DNA of 48,122 nucleotides from Ignavibacteria bacterium (GCA_030835085.1 JAUQWQ010000029.1:1-48122), one strand, 5' to 3'; counted from the first letter of the stretch, positions 33,205 through 40,746 are shown. The notes: generated by a model not told the origin, from the letters alone. Numbers and translations are program-made.

Positions 33205-34096
33205 GATTTTTCATACACTTCTCTATATTGATTCCTTTGCCAAGTACCCCTTTAAACAGGTCACCTTTTTTGTTCAGGCGCTTGAATATATTCTTGATCG
33301 TAAATTCTTCCGGTGATCCCAGTGATTTAAGCTCCTTCCATTCAAGGGGTGTTGATACAGGCGCCTTTGCTTTGGGTCTGGTGCTGTATGGTGAGGCAAG
33401 GGTTTGCCCTGTTCTGTTCTGCAGGTAATCTATATATACTTTTCTTTTTCTCTTCGAAGGTGACCTTTCAATGCTTGTAAATCCCGGCACCAGGTTGTTA
33501 GTCAGCTCTGCTATAACGTGCGCAAATTCCCTGGAAATTTCAAAATCGTATTTTTTGTTCAGGGGAATATAAATGTGTATCCCCGTAGCTCCCGATGTTT
33601 TACAATATCCGGGTACTTTTGCCTTATCAAGTATTTCTTTCACAGCAAAAGCTGTTTCAATAACCTTTTTGAACGGAATATCCAGCGGGTCAAGATCAAT
33701 TGCAAGATAGTCAGGATTATTGATCTTCCTGACGGTCGAAAACCATGGATTGATCTCTATGCTGCCCAGATTTACCATATACAAAAGCGATGCTTCGTCA
33801 GTGCATACAAAATAATTTATATTTTCATCGTTTGATTCGGAATATACTTCTGCTGTTGTTATCCACTCAGCAACCTTGCCTTTAACATCCTTCTGGTAAA
33901 AACTCTTTCCCTTAATTCCATTGGGGAAACGGTTCAGTGAATGGGGTCTGTTCTTAATATATGGAAGAATGTATCCCGAAATATTATGATAATACTCCAG
34001 CAGTTCCCCTTTGGTGTATTTTTCTTCCGGCCAATATATCTTTTCCAGATTAGTGAGCTCGATAATACGGCCATTCACTTTAATTTGTTTATCCAC
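33194..34096 (-). CDS. LigD primase-polymerase domain protein (POL)
   Basis: The 300-residue protein is a complete LigD-type archaeo-eukaryotic primase-polymerase. Motif I has the two metal-binding Asp in DYLAIDLDPLD. The SGATGIHIYIPL block matches the sugar/triphosphate-binding motif SGxxGxHxxxP, and VYIDYLQN carries the third catalytic Asp. It fills gaps with ribo- or deoxyribonucleotides during NHEJ. It starts with GTG at 34096, in the same frame as the ligase gene. The two are separated only by TGA-AAT-TAA, which suggests fission of a LIG-POL fusion or tight re-initiation. Confidence 0.9.
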   Translation of the reverse strand: MDKQIKVNGRIIELTNLEKIYWPEEKYTKGELLEYYHNISGYILPYIKNRPHSLNRFPNGIKGKSFYQKDVKGKVAEWITTAEVYSESNDENINYFVCTDEASLLYMVNLGSIEINPWFSTVRKINNPDYLAIDLDPLDIPFKKVIETAFAVKEILDKAKVPGYCKTSGATGIHIYIPLNKKYDFEISREFAHVIAELTNNLVPGFTSIERSPSKRKRKVYIDYLQNRTGQTLASPYSTRPKAKAPVSTPLEWKELKSLGSPEEFTIKNIFKRLNKKGDLFKGVLGKGINIEKCMKNLGL

Positions 34097-34102
34097 TTAA
34101 TT

Positions 34103-35089
34103 TCAGATCTTTATGGTTTTCTTTTTTTGCCCGCCCAAAGTCACATCTTCGGCTTTTTTGTCATCGCGAAGTCTCATAAATACCGGGTGCCTCAATATGC
34201 CGTCATTTGTCATATGAGAAAATTTTACTTCACAAACCAGCTTAGGTCTCAGCCATGTGACCGGTGCATTCGGCTTTGGGGGTTTGGTAAAAGGGCTGCT
34301 TTTTGCAGCATACTTTTGCATCAAATTGTAAACTGCTCTCTGATTTAACAGGTTAAAACCGGTTCCGGTATGACCAATATAGGTAAGCTTATCTTTATTA
34401 AATACCCCTAATATCAATGCCCCGAAAAATTTACGGCTTCCGCGTGGTTCTGTATATCCGCAAATCACTGCATCCAGTGTCTCTTCAGTTTTTATTTTTA
34501 GCCAGTTTGATGAACGGGTATCTTCGTAATAATGGCTGTCTGATTTTTTCGCTATAATTCCCTCGAGCTTAAGCTTCCTGGCTTCATTGAATAGTTTAAC
34601 GCCCCTTTCAGCAACATGTCCGCAGTACAATATATTTTCTGTCTCTGGCAGCAGCTCCTTTAGAAGCTCTTTTCTTTTTATTACCGTGAGGTCTTCGGTG
34701 CTGTAACCGTTCAACCACAGCAGGTCAAATACGCAGTATACTATATTGCCAATACGCGTTTTTCTGTAGTTCTGCAATTGCTGAAAATTCGGACGGTCAT
34801 CTTCATCTATGGCAACAGCTTCGCCGTCAATCACAAAGTCACCGTCTATTTTCTTTAAAGATTCTCTTATTGAAGGGAACAGGAGGTCAAATGATGTTAA
34901 GTTACGTGAGCTGAGGGTGACTTTGTTACTTTTCTTTTTGGATATTACCCTGTAACCATCCCATTTGATCTCAAATATCCACTCTTTGCTGTTGAAAGGC
35001 TTATCGGTTAAAACAGCAAGCATAGGTTTTATATTGCCTGGAAAGGGGACTTTTGTCAGGTTATTTTTTTGTTGTTTTCTTTCTGCCAT
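34103..35089 (-). CDS. ligD: LigD ATP-dependent DNA ligase domain protein (LIG)
   Basis: The 328-residue protein has the nucleotidyl-transferase motifs. Motif I is EIKWDGYR with Lys42 as the AMP-accepting residue. Further motifs are VIDGEAVA (III), VFDLLWLNG (IIIa), EGIIAKKSDSHY (IV), and WLKIKTEETLDAVICGYT (V). An OB-fold domain follows (FKALILGVFNK-like strand, W/P-rich LRPKLVCEVKFSHMTNDGILRHPVFMRLRDDK). It seals double-strand breaks in NHEJ. The start overlaps the PE gene by 29 bp in another frame. The stop is six bases from the POL start. Confidence 0.93.
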   Translation of the reverse strand: MAERKQQKNNLTKVPFPGNIKPMLAVLTDKPFNSKEWIFEIKWDGYRVISKKKSNKVTLSSRNLTSFDLLFPSIRESLKKIDGDFVIDGEAVAIDEDDRPNFQQLQNYRKTRIGNIVYCVFDLLWLNGYSTEDLTVIKRKELLKELLPETENILYCGHVAERGVKLFNEARKLKLEGIIAKKSDSHYYEDTRSSNWLKIKTEETLDAVICGYTEPRGSRKFFGALILGVFNKDKLTYIGHTGTGFNLLNQRAVYNLMQKYAAKSSPFTKPPKPNAPVTWLRPKLVCEVKFSHMTNDGILRHPVFMRLRDDKKAEDVTLGGQKKKTIKI

Positions 35090-35663
35090 CGGATTTCTGC
35101 AGCATTTCTATAGTTTTACCGCTGATAACAGACTTATTCTTCTTAAGTATATCAACACCGGACGAATATTCATCCTTTTTCTTAATCAGCAGCCATGATT
35201 TTTCGTCTTTTCTCATATTCACGAGCGCAAATTCTCCCTTTAGTTTCTTTCCAAGCAGTACAATCTTAATATCACCTTTCTTAAGGGCTTTCTTCAGGAG
35301 CTTTTCATTTTCAGATTTATCTGTTCCCCCGCCTGCCGGCAGATAGATACCGGTATCCCACACAATTACTTCACCTGCACCGTAATTTCCTTTAGGTATA
35401 GTACCTTCAAAATCCTTGTAATCAAACGGGTGATCTTCTACCTTCATCGCAAGCCTTTTATCTTCAGGGTTCATTGAGGGTCCCTTGGGTATTGCCCAGC
35501 TTAACAGAACTCCTCCCAGCTCAAGCCTGAAATCGTAGTGCAAATGACTGGCATCGTGTTTTTGCACTGTAAAAACCAATTCTTCGTGGCCGGGTTTTAC
35601 CTTTCCTGCAGGTTCTTTGGTATTTTTAAAATTCCTTTTTTTTCTGTAATCACTGAGGCTCAT
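35061..35663 (-). CDS. LigD 3'-phosphoesterase domain protein (PE)
   Basis: The 200-residue protein is a stand-alone LigD phosphoesterase domain. It has FTVQKHDASHLHYDFRLELGGVLLSWAIPKGPS, with the His and Asp metal ligands (H-D-A-S-H-L-H-Y-D-F-R-L-E). The DHPFDYKDFEGTIPKGNYGAGEVIVWD block completes the signature. It trims 3' ends (ribonucleotides and phosphates) during NHEJ. It lies 10 bp after Ku and overlaps the ligase start by 29 bp. Confidence 0.92.
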   Translation of the reverse strand: MSLSDYRKKRNFKNTKEPAGKVKPGHEELVFTVQKHDASHLHYDFRLELGGVLLSWAIPKGPSMNPEDKRLAMKVEDHPFDYKDFEGTIPKGNYGAGEVIVWDTGIYLPAGGGTDKSENEKLLKKALKKGDIKIVLLGKKLKGEFALVNMRKDEKSWLLIKKKDEYSSGVDILKKNKSVISGKTIEMLQKSDGRKKTTKK

Positions 35664-35673
35664 ATTACTTTTT

Positions 35674-36444
35674 TTATGCTGCCTTGCTCTTCATGCTCTG
35701 TTTCAGCAATTTCATTAAATTTCCGGCTGAGCTTGGTTTTGGCTCTTTGCCTTTGGGTTTTATCTTCTGTCCCTTAGCTTTCTTTGTGATAATTTTTTTA
35801 AGCTCATCAACATATGTATCTTTATATTCCTTTGGATTATATTTCTTACTCAATTGTTTAATAAGATCAACTGCCATATCAATTTCTTTTTTGGTAACTT
35901 GTTTTGATGTTGGTATTGATAGCTCTGTGGTATCCCTTACTTCATCATAAAACCTTATCTGATTGAATACAATAACATCATCAAAGATCCTCAAAAGCCC
36001 AATGTGCTCACGGTTCTTCAGTACAAATCTGCCTATTCCGGCTTTTTTTGTCTGCTTAATGGCCTCCCTAAGCAGTGCATATGATTTTGTCCCGGATCTT
36101 TCAGGCTCAAGGAAATAGGGTTTTTCAAAATATACCGGGTCTATTTCCTTTTCATTTACAAAATGGAGAATATCAATTGTATGCGATTTTTCAACGCTTG
36201 CGCTTTCAAAGTCCTTATCGGTCAATACAACATAATCACCTTCTTTATATTTGTAGCCCTTTACAATATTTTCGTAGGGAATCTCTTTTCCGTCATCCCT
36301 GCAAACACGCGCAAATCTCACCTGGCAAAGGTCTCCTTTGCGGAGCATGTCAAGATCAAGCGTATGGCTTTGTGAAGCAGAGTACAGCTTAACAGGTATA
36401 TTTACCAGCCCGAAACTTATCGAGCCTTTCCATAATGCTTTCAT
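35674..36444 (-). CDS. ku: Ku, DNA-end-binding protein of NHEJ
   Basis: The 256-residue protein is bacterial Ku: MKALWKGSISFGLVNIPVKLYSAS at the N-terminus, LCQVRFARVCRDDGKEI, YVVLTDKDFESASVEKSHTIDILHFV and a C-terminal KYNPKEYKDTYVDELKKIITKKA. The tail after about residue 215 is Lys-rich. Ku binds double-strand ends and recruits LigD. It starts 5 bp after the FAD/Rieske gene stop and precedes PE, LIG and POL, so all four NHEJ parts are in one unit. Confidence 0.95.
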   Translation of the reverse strand: MKALWKGSISFGLVNIPVKLYSASQSHTLDLDMLRKGDLCQVRFARVCRDDGKEIPYENIVKGYKYKEGDYVVLTDKDFESASVEKSHTIDILHFVNEKEIDPVYFEKPYFLEPERSGTKSYALLREAIKQTKKAGIGRFVLKNREHIGLLRIFDDVIVFNQIRFYDEVRDTTELSIPTSKQVTKKEIDMAVDLIKQLSKKYNPKEYKDTYVDELKKIITKKAKGQKIKPKGKEPKPSSAGNLMKLLKQSMKSKAA

Positions 36445-36449
36445 GTTTA

Positions 36450-37967
36450 TTAATTTAATTTTTTCAGGTCTGCCAGTGCAGGTCCGTTTATTACTTTACC
36501 GGTTGCTTCAAATCGTGAACCGTGGCAAGGACAATCCCAGGTATTTTCAGTTTTGTTCCATTCAACCACGCATTTTAAATGCGGGCATAGAGCTGAGAAC
36601 CTGTGAATTATCCCGCCGGCATCCTTGTAAACCGCCGTTTTATCTTTGCCGAAGCTCATCACAGCGCCTGTTCCCGGCGGAATTTCGTTTTCATCTGCAT
36701 ATTCAGGGGGAGTTATTATATCAATGTACTGAATAGCTGTGTTAAAACCTTCCTTTATGAATTCCGGGGCTGCCTTAAGTGTTATCCTTTTAGGATCGTA
36801 TACTTCAGCCCATGCATTTTCTCTTCCGTTTATCATATCAGAAAGCAGTATTGCCGCATAAGATGCATGGGTTATTCCCATGCCTGAATCGCCGGTTACA
36901 ATATAAATGTGTTTAGGGTTTTCAGGGTCTTTGCCGATAAAGCTCAGTCCATCAAAGGGCTCAAGTACCTGTCCTGACCACTTGTACTCAACATGTTCAG
37001 CCATCGGGAATCTTTCGGAGGTCCACTTTACAAGGTTTCTAAACCGCTCTTCAGGGTTATCATCCTGCCCGGTTTTATGATCCTCACCGCCGACAATCAG
37101 GATATCATTCTTCTGCTGTTTATACAGCCTGATATAATGATACGGGTTTTCGTTATCCCAATACAATGCATGCGGAATGGAGTCTTTGGGTACACGCACT
37201 CCTATCACATAAGTTCTGTATGCAGCCTGCTTGGTGTGTATTGCAATATAGACACTCACCGGGCTGTTGGTTGCAATGATAATATCCTTAGCCGTGATCT
37301 TAAGCTTATTTTTTGTTTCCGCAATTGCCTCCGGACCGTCAGTGATCTTCTGAATATGGGTTTGAGTATATATCCTGCCGCCCATTGCGGTAATTGCATT
37401 TGCAAGCCCGCTCAGGTATTTCAGCATGTGGAATTCAGCCTGGTTGGGGAATTCCAGACACGGGTAATCACCCAGTGCGGTATACGGCGGTGCTGATGCG
37501 ATATTCACTTCTACTCCTGCTCTTTTGCAGGCATCGTATTCCATTTCAAGCACACCGGATCTTTCTTCCGGTTTAAAGATCAGGTAACCGTTCAAGCGCT
37601 GAAAGTCACACTCAATATTGTTTTCAGTAATAATTTTCTCAATTAGGTTAATGCCTGCGGTCTGACTTTCAGTGGCGATCCTTGCTGTTTCTTCACCATG
37701 CATTTTTTCTATAGCATAATACCTGTCATCAATTACATTGGTAATGTGTGCTGTAGTCCTGGAAGACTCACCTCCGGCAATACTGCCGTCATCAACTATG
37801 ATGACTTTTTTTCCTGATTTGAGGAGTAAGTAGGCGCTGCTTAGGCCGCTTATACCCGCCCCGACTATACAAACGTCACATTCAGTATCTTTTGTTAATG
37901 AAGAAAATACGGGGACATTAAATGTCCCCATCCAGATCGATTCGGTCTTTCCTGATTCAGGTTTCAT
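36450..37967 (-). CDS. FAD-dependent oxidoreductase with C-terminal Rieske domain
   Basis: The 505-residue protein starts with a DAO-type FAD domain. It shows CDVCIVGAGISGLSSAYLLLKSGKKVIIVDDGSIAGGESSRTTAH (dinucleotide fold, GxGxxG) and TGDSGMGITHASYAAILL near its end. The C-terminal Rieske domain has C461-P-H463 and C479-P-C-H482, the CxH...CxxH ligands of a 2Fe-2S cluster. It is a soluble redox enzyme that could pass electrons from the flavin to the cluster; the substrate is unknown. It lies between the lmo0937-type gene and Ku (12 bp and 5 bp). Confidence 0.92.
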   Translation of the reverse strand: MKPESGKTESIWMGTFNVPVFSSLTKDTECDVCIVGAGISGLSSAYLLLKSGKKVIIVDDGSIAGGESSRTTAHITNVIDDRYYAIEKMHGEETARIATESQTAGINLIEKIITENNIECDFQRLNGYLIFKPEERSGVLEMEYDACKRAGVEVNIASAPPYTALGDYPCLEFPNQAEFHMLKYLSGLANAITAMGGRIYTQTHIQKITDGPEAIAETKNKLKITAKDIIIATNSPVSVYIAIHTKQAAYRTYVIGVRVPKDSIPHALYWDNENPYHYIRLYKQQKNDILIVGGEDHKTGQDDNPEERFRNLVKWTSERFPMAEHVEYKWSGQVLEPFDGLSFIGKDPENPKHIYIVTGDSGMGITHASYAAILLSDMINGRENAWAEVYDPKRITLKAAPEFIKEGFNTAIQYIDIITPPEYADENEIPPGTGAVMSFGKDKTAVYKDAGGIIHRFSALCPHLKCVVEWNKTENTWDCPCHGSRFEATGKVINGPALADLKKLN

Positions 37968-37979
37968 GATTTATTTTTT

Positions 37980-38132
37980 TTAAGCTACCGGGTTTCTGCC
38001 CTGTATCAGTCTTACAAGTACTGCAACTATGGCAAGTACTATCAAAATATGTATAAAGCCGCCCATTGTGTATGAGCTTACCATCCCTAAAAGCCACAAC
38101 ACAAGTAATATTATTGCGATTGTCCAAAGCAT
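37980..38132 (-). CDS. lmo0937-family mini membrane protein (50 residues)
   Basis: A 50-codon frame reads MLWTIAIILLVLWLLGMVSS, YTMGGFIHILIVLAIVAVLV, RLIQGRNPVA. It has the two membrane segments and GGFIHIL turn of the lmo0937/DUF5670 family. It is a paralogue of the protein at 8157-8294, which sits in another candidate sigma-54 unit. The ribosome binding site is AAAGGAG. Function unknown; its position just before the FAD/Rieske gene (12 bp) puts it in the NHEJ unit. Confidence 0.85.
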   Translation of the reverse strand: MLWTIAIILLVLWLLGMVSSYTMGGFIHILIVLAIVAVLVRLIQGRNPVA

Positions 38133-38171
38133 GATGTTTTCTCCTTTAAATGTTTTTTGAATTATTATTAA

Positions 38172-39002
38172 TTATTGTTTTCCGCTTTTGCCTTCATTCT
38201 TTATCTCCGGCACAGGTGTTACTGTTACAACAGCCGGATTGCTGAGATCACCGAATAATCCCGTTTCACCGGATGCCATACGCCATTGCAGAGTATATGT
38301 ACCCGGTGCAAAAGGAATTATATCAAAGTTAAATACTTTTGAACTGCCGGGTGAGATATTTTCATCAAGTTTTACGGAATATGTATTCCAGAAGTTACCG
38401 CTTAATGCATTGCCGGCAGCATCAAGCAATATTAACCTGTAACTGTCTTTATTCCATGTTGTTTTACCGGTGTTAGTGAAACTGATCATAACTTTATACT
38501 GTTTACCTGCTTCCATCAGCTGAGGTACAGTCTGCTCAACAAATGCTGCACTGTTGAGTGCTTCTGTCAGCGATACATCACTGTTTACAGCTATTTCAAG
38601 AGTCTTGCTAGCCTCTCCAAAATAACTGCCGTTAGCAGTTAGCCTGGCAGATATCTTATATACACCCGCTGCAGTTGGGGCAGCTATAGTGAATTCAATA
38701 GTGGCTGTATTACCGGGTTCAATCTTCTTTGTGAGTTCAAGTTCAGAAATGGACCATAAAGATTTATTCTCATCATCGGGCAGTAATTTTAATCTGACAT
38801 TTCCCGGCACCCAGGTATCGGTACCGCTGTTCTGAAATGACATTATGATATTGTATTTATTACCCGGGATCATTCTGTCCGGTATTGACTGACTTACATA
38901 CTTGGAATCATACACCTGTGCAAAAAGCTGATTGCCGAATCCTGTTAATATCATTGAACACAGCATCAATAATCCCGCGGATTTTCTTACTAATAAATGC
39001 AT
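38172..39002 (-). CDS. Secreted protein with two NBR1-type Ig-like domains
   Basis: The 276-residue protein has a signal peptide (to about residue 28, ending QLFAQ). Two tandem Ig-like domains of the next-to-BRCA1 (NBR1) central type follow. The first has IPDRMIPGNKYNIIMSFQNSGTDTWVPG, and the second has VPQLMEAGKQYKVMISFTNTGKTTWNKD. Both have the IEPG/ISPG turn and the PTAAGVYKISARL/PFAPGTYTLQWRM end. I chose ATG 39002 (AGGAG eight bases before it) rather than the longer frame to 39026, because the -24/-12 site at 39033 would place the transcript start inside that frame. It is the first gene of the unit that carries Ku and LigD. Confidence 0.85.
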   Translation of the reverse strand: MHLLVRKSAGLLMLCSMILTGFGNQLFAQVYDSKYVSQSIPDRMIPGNKYNIIMSFQNSGTDTWVPGNVRLKLLPDDENKSLWSISELELTKKIEPGNTATIEFTIAAPTAAGVYKISARLTANGSYFGEASKTLEIAVNSDVSLTEALNSAAFVEQTVPQLMEAGKQYKVMISFTNTGKTTWNKDSYRLILLDAAGNALSGNFWNTYSVKLDENISPGSSKVFNFDIIPFAPGTYTLQWRMASGETGLFGDLSNPAVVTVTPVPEIKNEGKSGKQ

Positions 39003-39032
39003 TTGAATTTCTCCTTTCATATACAATTAATT

Positions 39033-39048
39033 ATCAATTTCTGTGCCA
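39033..39048 (-). promoter_or_regulatory. Sigma-54-type -24/-12 promoter for the 39002-31228 unit (includes NHEJ)
   Basis: Read on the minus strand this is TGGCAC-A-GAAA-TTGAT. The -24 box is perfect, the spacing exact and A replaces C in the -12 box. The predicted start is near 39021, so the leader is about 19 nt, just enough for the AGGAG site. Confidence 0.75.
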
Positions 39049-39099
39049 AATTGATTTCAGTGAAATGAAGCATAATTTTGATCAAGTGGCTGTTTATAG

Positions 39100-39113
39100 T
39101 GCTGATGTTGTCA
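39100..39113. promoter_or_regulatory. Weak candidate activator site for the minus-strand promoter
   Basis: TGCTGATGTTGTCA keeps one perfect half (TGTCA) and a degenerate other half (TGCTG). It lies 51 bp upstream of the -24 box at 39033-39048, the same distance as at 11378 and 39130. Confidence 0.4.
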
Positions 39114-39129
39114 ATATTCCGGTTAATTA

Positions 39130-39143
39130 TGCCAATTATGTCA
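39130..39143. promoter_or_regulatory. Candidate activator site TGCCA-N4-TGTCA
   Basis: TGCCAATTATGTCA, followed by T, matches the dyad found at 18948. It lies 51 bp upstream of the plus-strand -24 box at 39195 and 81 bp from the minus-strand box at 39033, so it could serve both divergent promoters. Confidence 0.58.
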
Positions 39144-39194
39144 TGGTGAAAGTTTAATTTTTATTTAATTACAGTTCTTTTTATAATTGTACTC

Positions 39195-39210
39195 TGGCAC
39201 AATATTTGAT
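39195..39210 (+). promoter_or_regulatory. Sigma-54-type -24/-12 promoter for the 39244 gene
   Basis: TGGCAC-A-ATAT-TTGAT has the exact sigma-54 spacing, a perfect -24 box and A for C in the -12 box. The predicted start is near 39221, with a short leader holding AGAGG. Confidence 0.75.
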
Positions 39211-39243
39211 ATTTATTTTAAAAAAAGAAATTAAGAGGTAAAT

Positions 39244-39660
39244 ATGAAATATTTATTAATTTTGGGAATTTTAATCAATTTATCACTTTCGCAATCAATG
39301 AGCGGTCATAGTACTGAGCATGTATATTTTTTAAATATTATAAACACAAATTCTAGTGAGACAATTATTCGCGAAGATCTGAATTATGACGGAAAAACCG
39401 AAATATTAAATGGTGGAAAAATTATCAGACTTGGTGAAAAAGAATTTTGGGTACAAAATACCTCCTTAACAACGAATACCGGAGTTGAAATTATTTTTAA
39501 TAATAAAATAACGAAAAATGAAATTCCATTATTTAAGCAGGCTTCTGCTGATAATGGTTATGTTCTGTTATTTTATTCCGGAGTAAATGAAGTTATTGTA
39601 TATTTTGCAGATAAGAACGGCAGCAAAGATTCCGATCCAATTGCAATTTCCTTAGACTAA
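39244..39660 (+). CDS. Small secreted protein of unknown function
   Basis: The 138-residue protein has a signal peptide (to about residue 18, ending SLSQS), then a beta-rich body with a REDLNYDGKTEI segment, like one FG-GAP or calcium-binding turn. It has no Cys lipobox. I do not recognise a family. AGAGG lies before the ATG. It is monocistronic, with its own -24/-12 site, and divergent from the NBR1-domain gene. Confidence 0.72.
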   Translation: MKYLLILGILINLSLSQSMSGHSTEHVYFLNIINTNSSETIIREDLNYDGKTEILNGGKIIRLGEKEFWVQNTSLTTNTGVEIIFNNKITKNEIPLFKQASADNGYVLLFYSGVNEVIVYFADKNGSKDSDPIAISLD

Positions 39661-40348
39661 TAGTTTAAGAAGAATACCGGGATTTTAAACAGCAGCGGAA
39701 AAACAACCTGACATCTTTACCTTCATTATCCCGGAAACAGTTAATTCATTTAACCTCTGTATTTAGTACAAGCTCATTATTAATATCCATACTTTTGTGT
39801 ACCTTCTTTCAGGATATTGGATGGAACGGAGAACTATCGGGAATAAATGGCGAATATTCAGCAAAGACAATATCGAAACATACAGTTTACCGGATATCCA
39901 AAAAAGCTGAAGTAAGTTGACATTTGATCAACAATTTTCGGATGATTCATTATAGGAGTACTTAATATTCTCAAGCTTTATTATTACACAGTACATAATC
40001 ATCAAGAATCTTATGCATAGTATATTTTTATCCTAATATTTTCTGCGTCCCAGGCATATATTCCTTTTCGTTGTAGTCGGCACTTTCAATAGAAAATTTA
40101 TGTACAAGAAAGTCACAATTTAGTTTCAGCAAATTCCATGCAAAACCTTGAAGAAAAATAATTACTTCTTCTTAAAAAGGTAAAAATGTGTTACTTTATT
40201 GTATAAAATTAAGAATAATGCTGTTTCATCTCAATCAATCAACAAGATGAATAAAGCACTACATCTTTGGGATGAGTAAAGAAAATGATAAGAATTTGTG
40301 AATTTATTAATTCCTCAAAAATCCTTATGTTTGTAATTATCATTTTTT
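39661..40348. other. AT-rich non-coding stretch with a possible gene remnant
   Basis: No convincing gene is present. On the minus strand a frame between stops (40028-40174) translates to a protein-like 47-residue stretch (FLQGFAWNLLKLNCDF, then YNEKEYMPGTQKILG). It lacks a start codon and ribosome binding site, so it may be a remnant of a lost gene. I see no repeats or RNA motifs here. Confidence 0.4.
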
Positions 40349-40422
40349 CGGGGTGTGGCTCAGCCCGGTAGAGCGCCTGGTTCGGGACTAGGAGGCCGGA
40401 GGTTCGAATCCTCTCACCCCGA
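40349..40422 (+). tRNA. tRNA-Pro, anticodon CGG
   Basis: A 74-nt cloverleaf. The acceptor stem CGGGGTG pairs with CACCCCG (7 bp). The D arm contains AGCCCGGTAGAGC. The anticodon stem is CCTGG/CTAGG (one wobble) with loop TTCGGGA, giving anticodon CGG (reads CCG). The T arm is GGAGG-TTCGAAT-CCTCT. The discriminator base is A and no CCA is encoded. Confidence 0.95.
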
Positions 40423-40485
40423 CTTAAATTAACAATTATGGCTCAGAAATTACACTTTTCTGAGCCATTTTTTGTGAATTTTTTT

Positions 40486-40541
40486 GAGAGCCGGAGGTTC
40501 TCCCGAAGGGACTCCCTTGGAGGTATCCACTTACCCCGACA
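40486..40541 (+). repeat. Partial copy of the tRNA-Pro 3' half, interrupted by a hairpin
   Basis: About 65-110 bp after the tRNA, GCCGGAGGTTC (tRNA variable/T-arm start) recurs, and TACCCCGAC resembles its 3' end. In between, the T-loop is replaced by about 30 nt containing TCCCGAAGGGA, a small hairpin. It looks like a decayed tRNA fragment or an old attachment-site scar. Confidence 0.45.
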
Positions 40542-40690
40542 ATAAAATATTTCACCTTCATAACTCAGTCGGAATCCGCCGAAAAAATTTTATACCGGCC
40601 GGAGGAATAATATCCGCAAGCACTTGCAGCGGCATTATTAATGATACTCTTCTGGATTATTAATATTAATATAAGAGTCGAGTTCATAAA
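40542..40690. other. Intergenic stretch without recognisable gene
   Basis: I see only a small palindrome (GCAAGCACTTGC) and GC-rich patches (CCGGCCGGAGG). It precedes the strong terminator of the mini-membrane gene on the minus strand. Confidence 0.4.
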
Positions 40691-40719
40691 AAAAGCTTTG
40701 TCCGTCGAACAAAGCTTTT
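40691..40719 (-). terminator. Rho-independent terminator
   Basis: AAAAGCTTTGT pairs perfectly with ACAAAGCTTTT (11 bp, 7-nt loop). On the minus strand a run of seven T follows the stem. It ends the mini-membrane protein gene at 40747. Confidence 0.88.
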
Positions 40720-40746
40720 GATGAAAATAAGTATGTTAAAACACTC

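Noticed and set aside
34103-35663. LigD split as a simple frameshift or sequencing error
   Set aside because: Each piece begins and ends at a known domain boundary and has its own start; LIG and POL are separated by two stops in the same frame. It remains worth checking in reads.
39003-39026. Longer start of the NBR1-domain gene (MYMKGEIQ...)
   Set aside because: It would begin upstream of the predicted transcript start; ATG 39002 has AGGAG at the right distance and gives a clean signal peptide.
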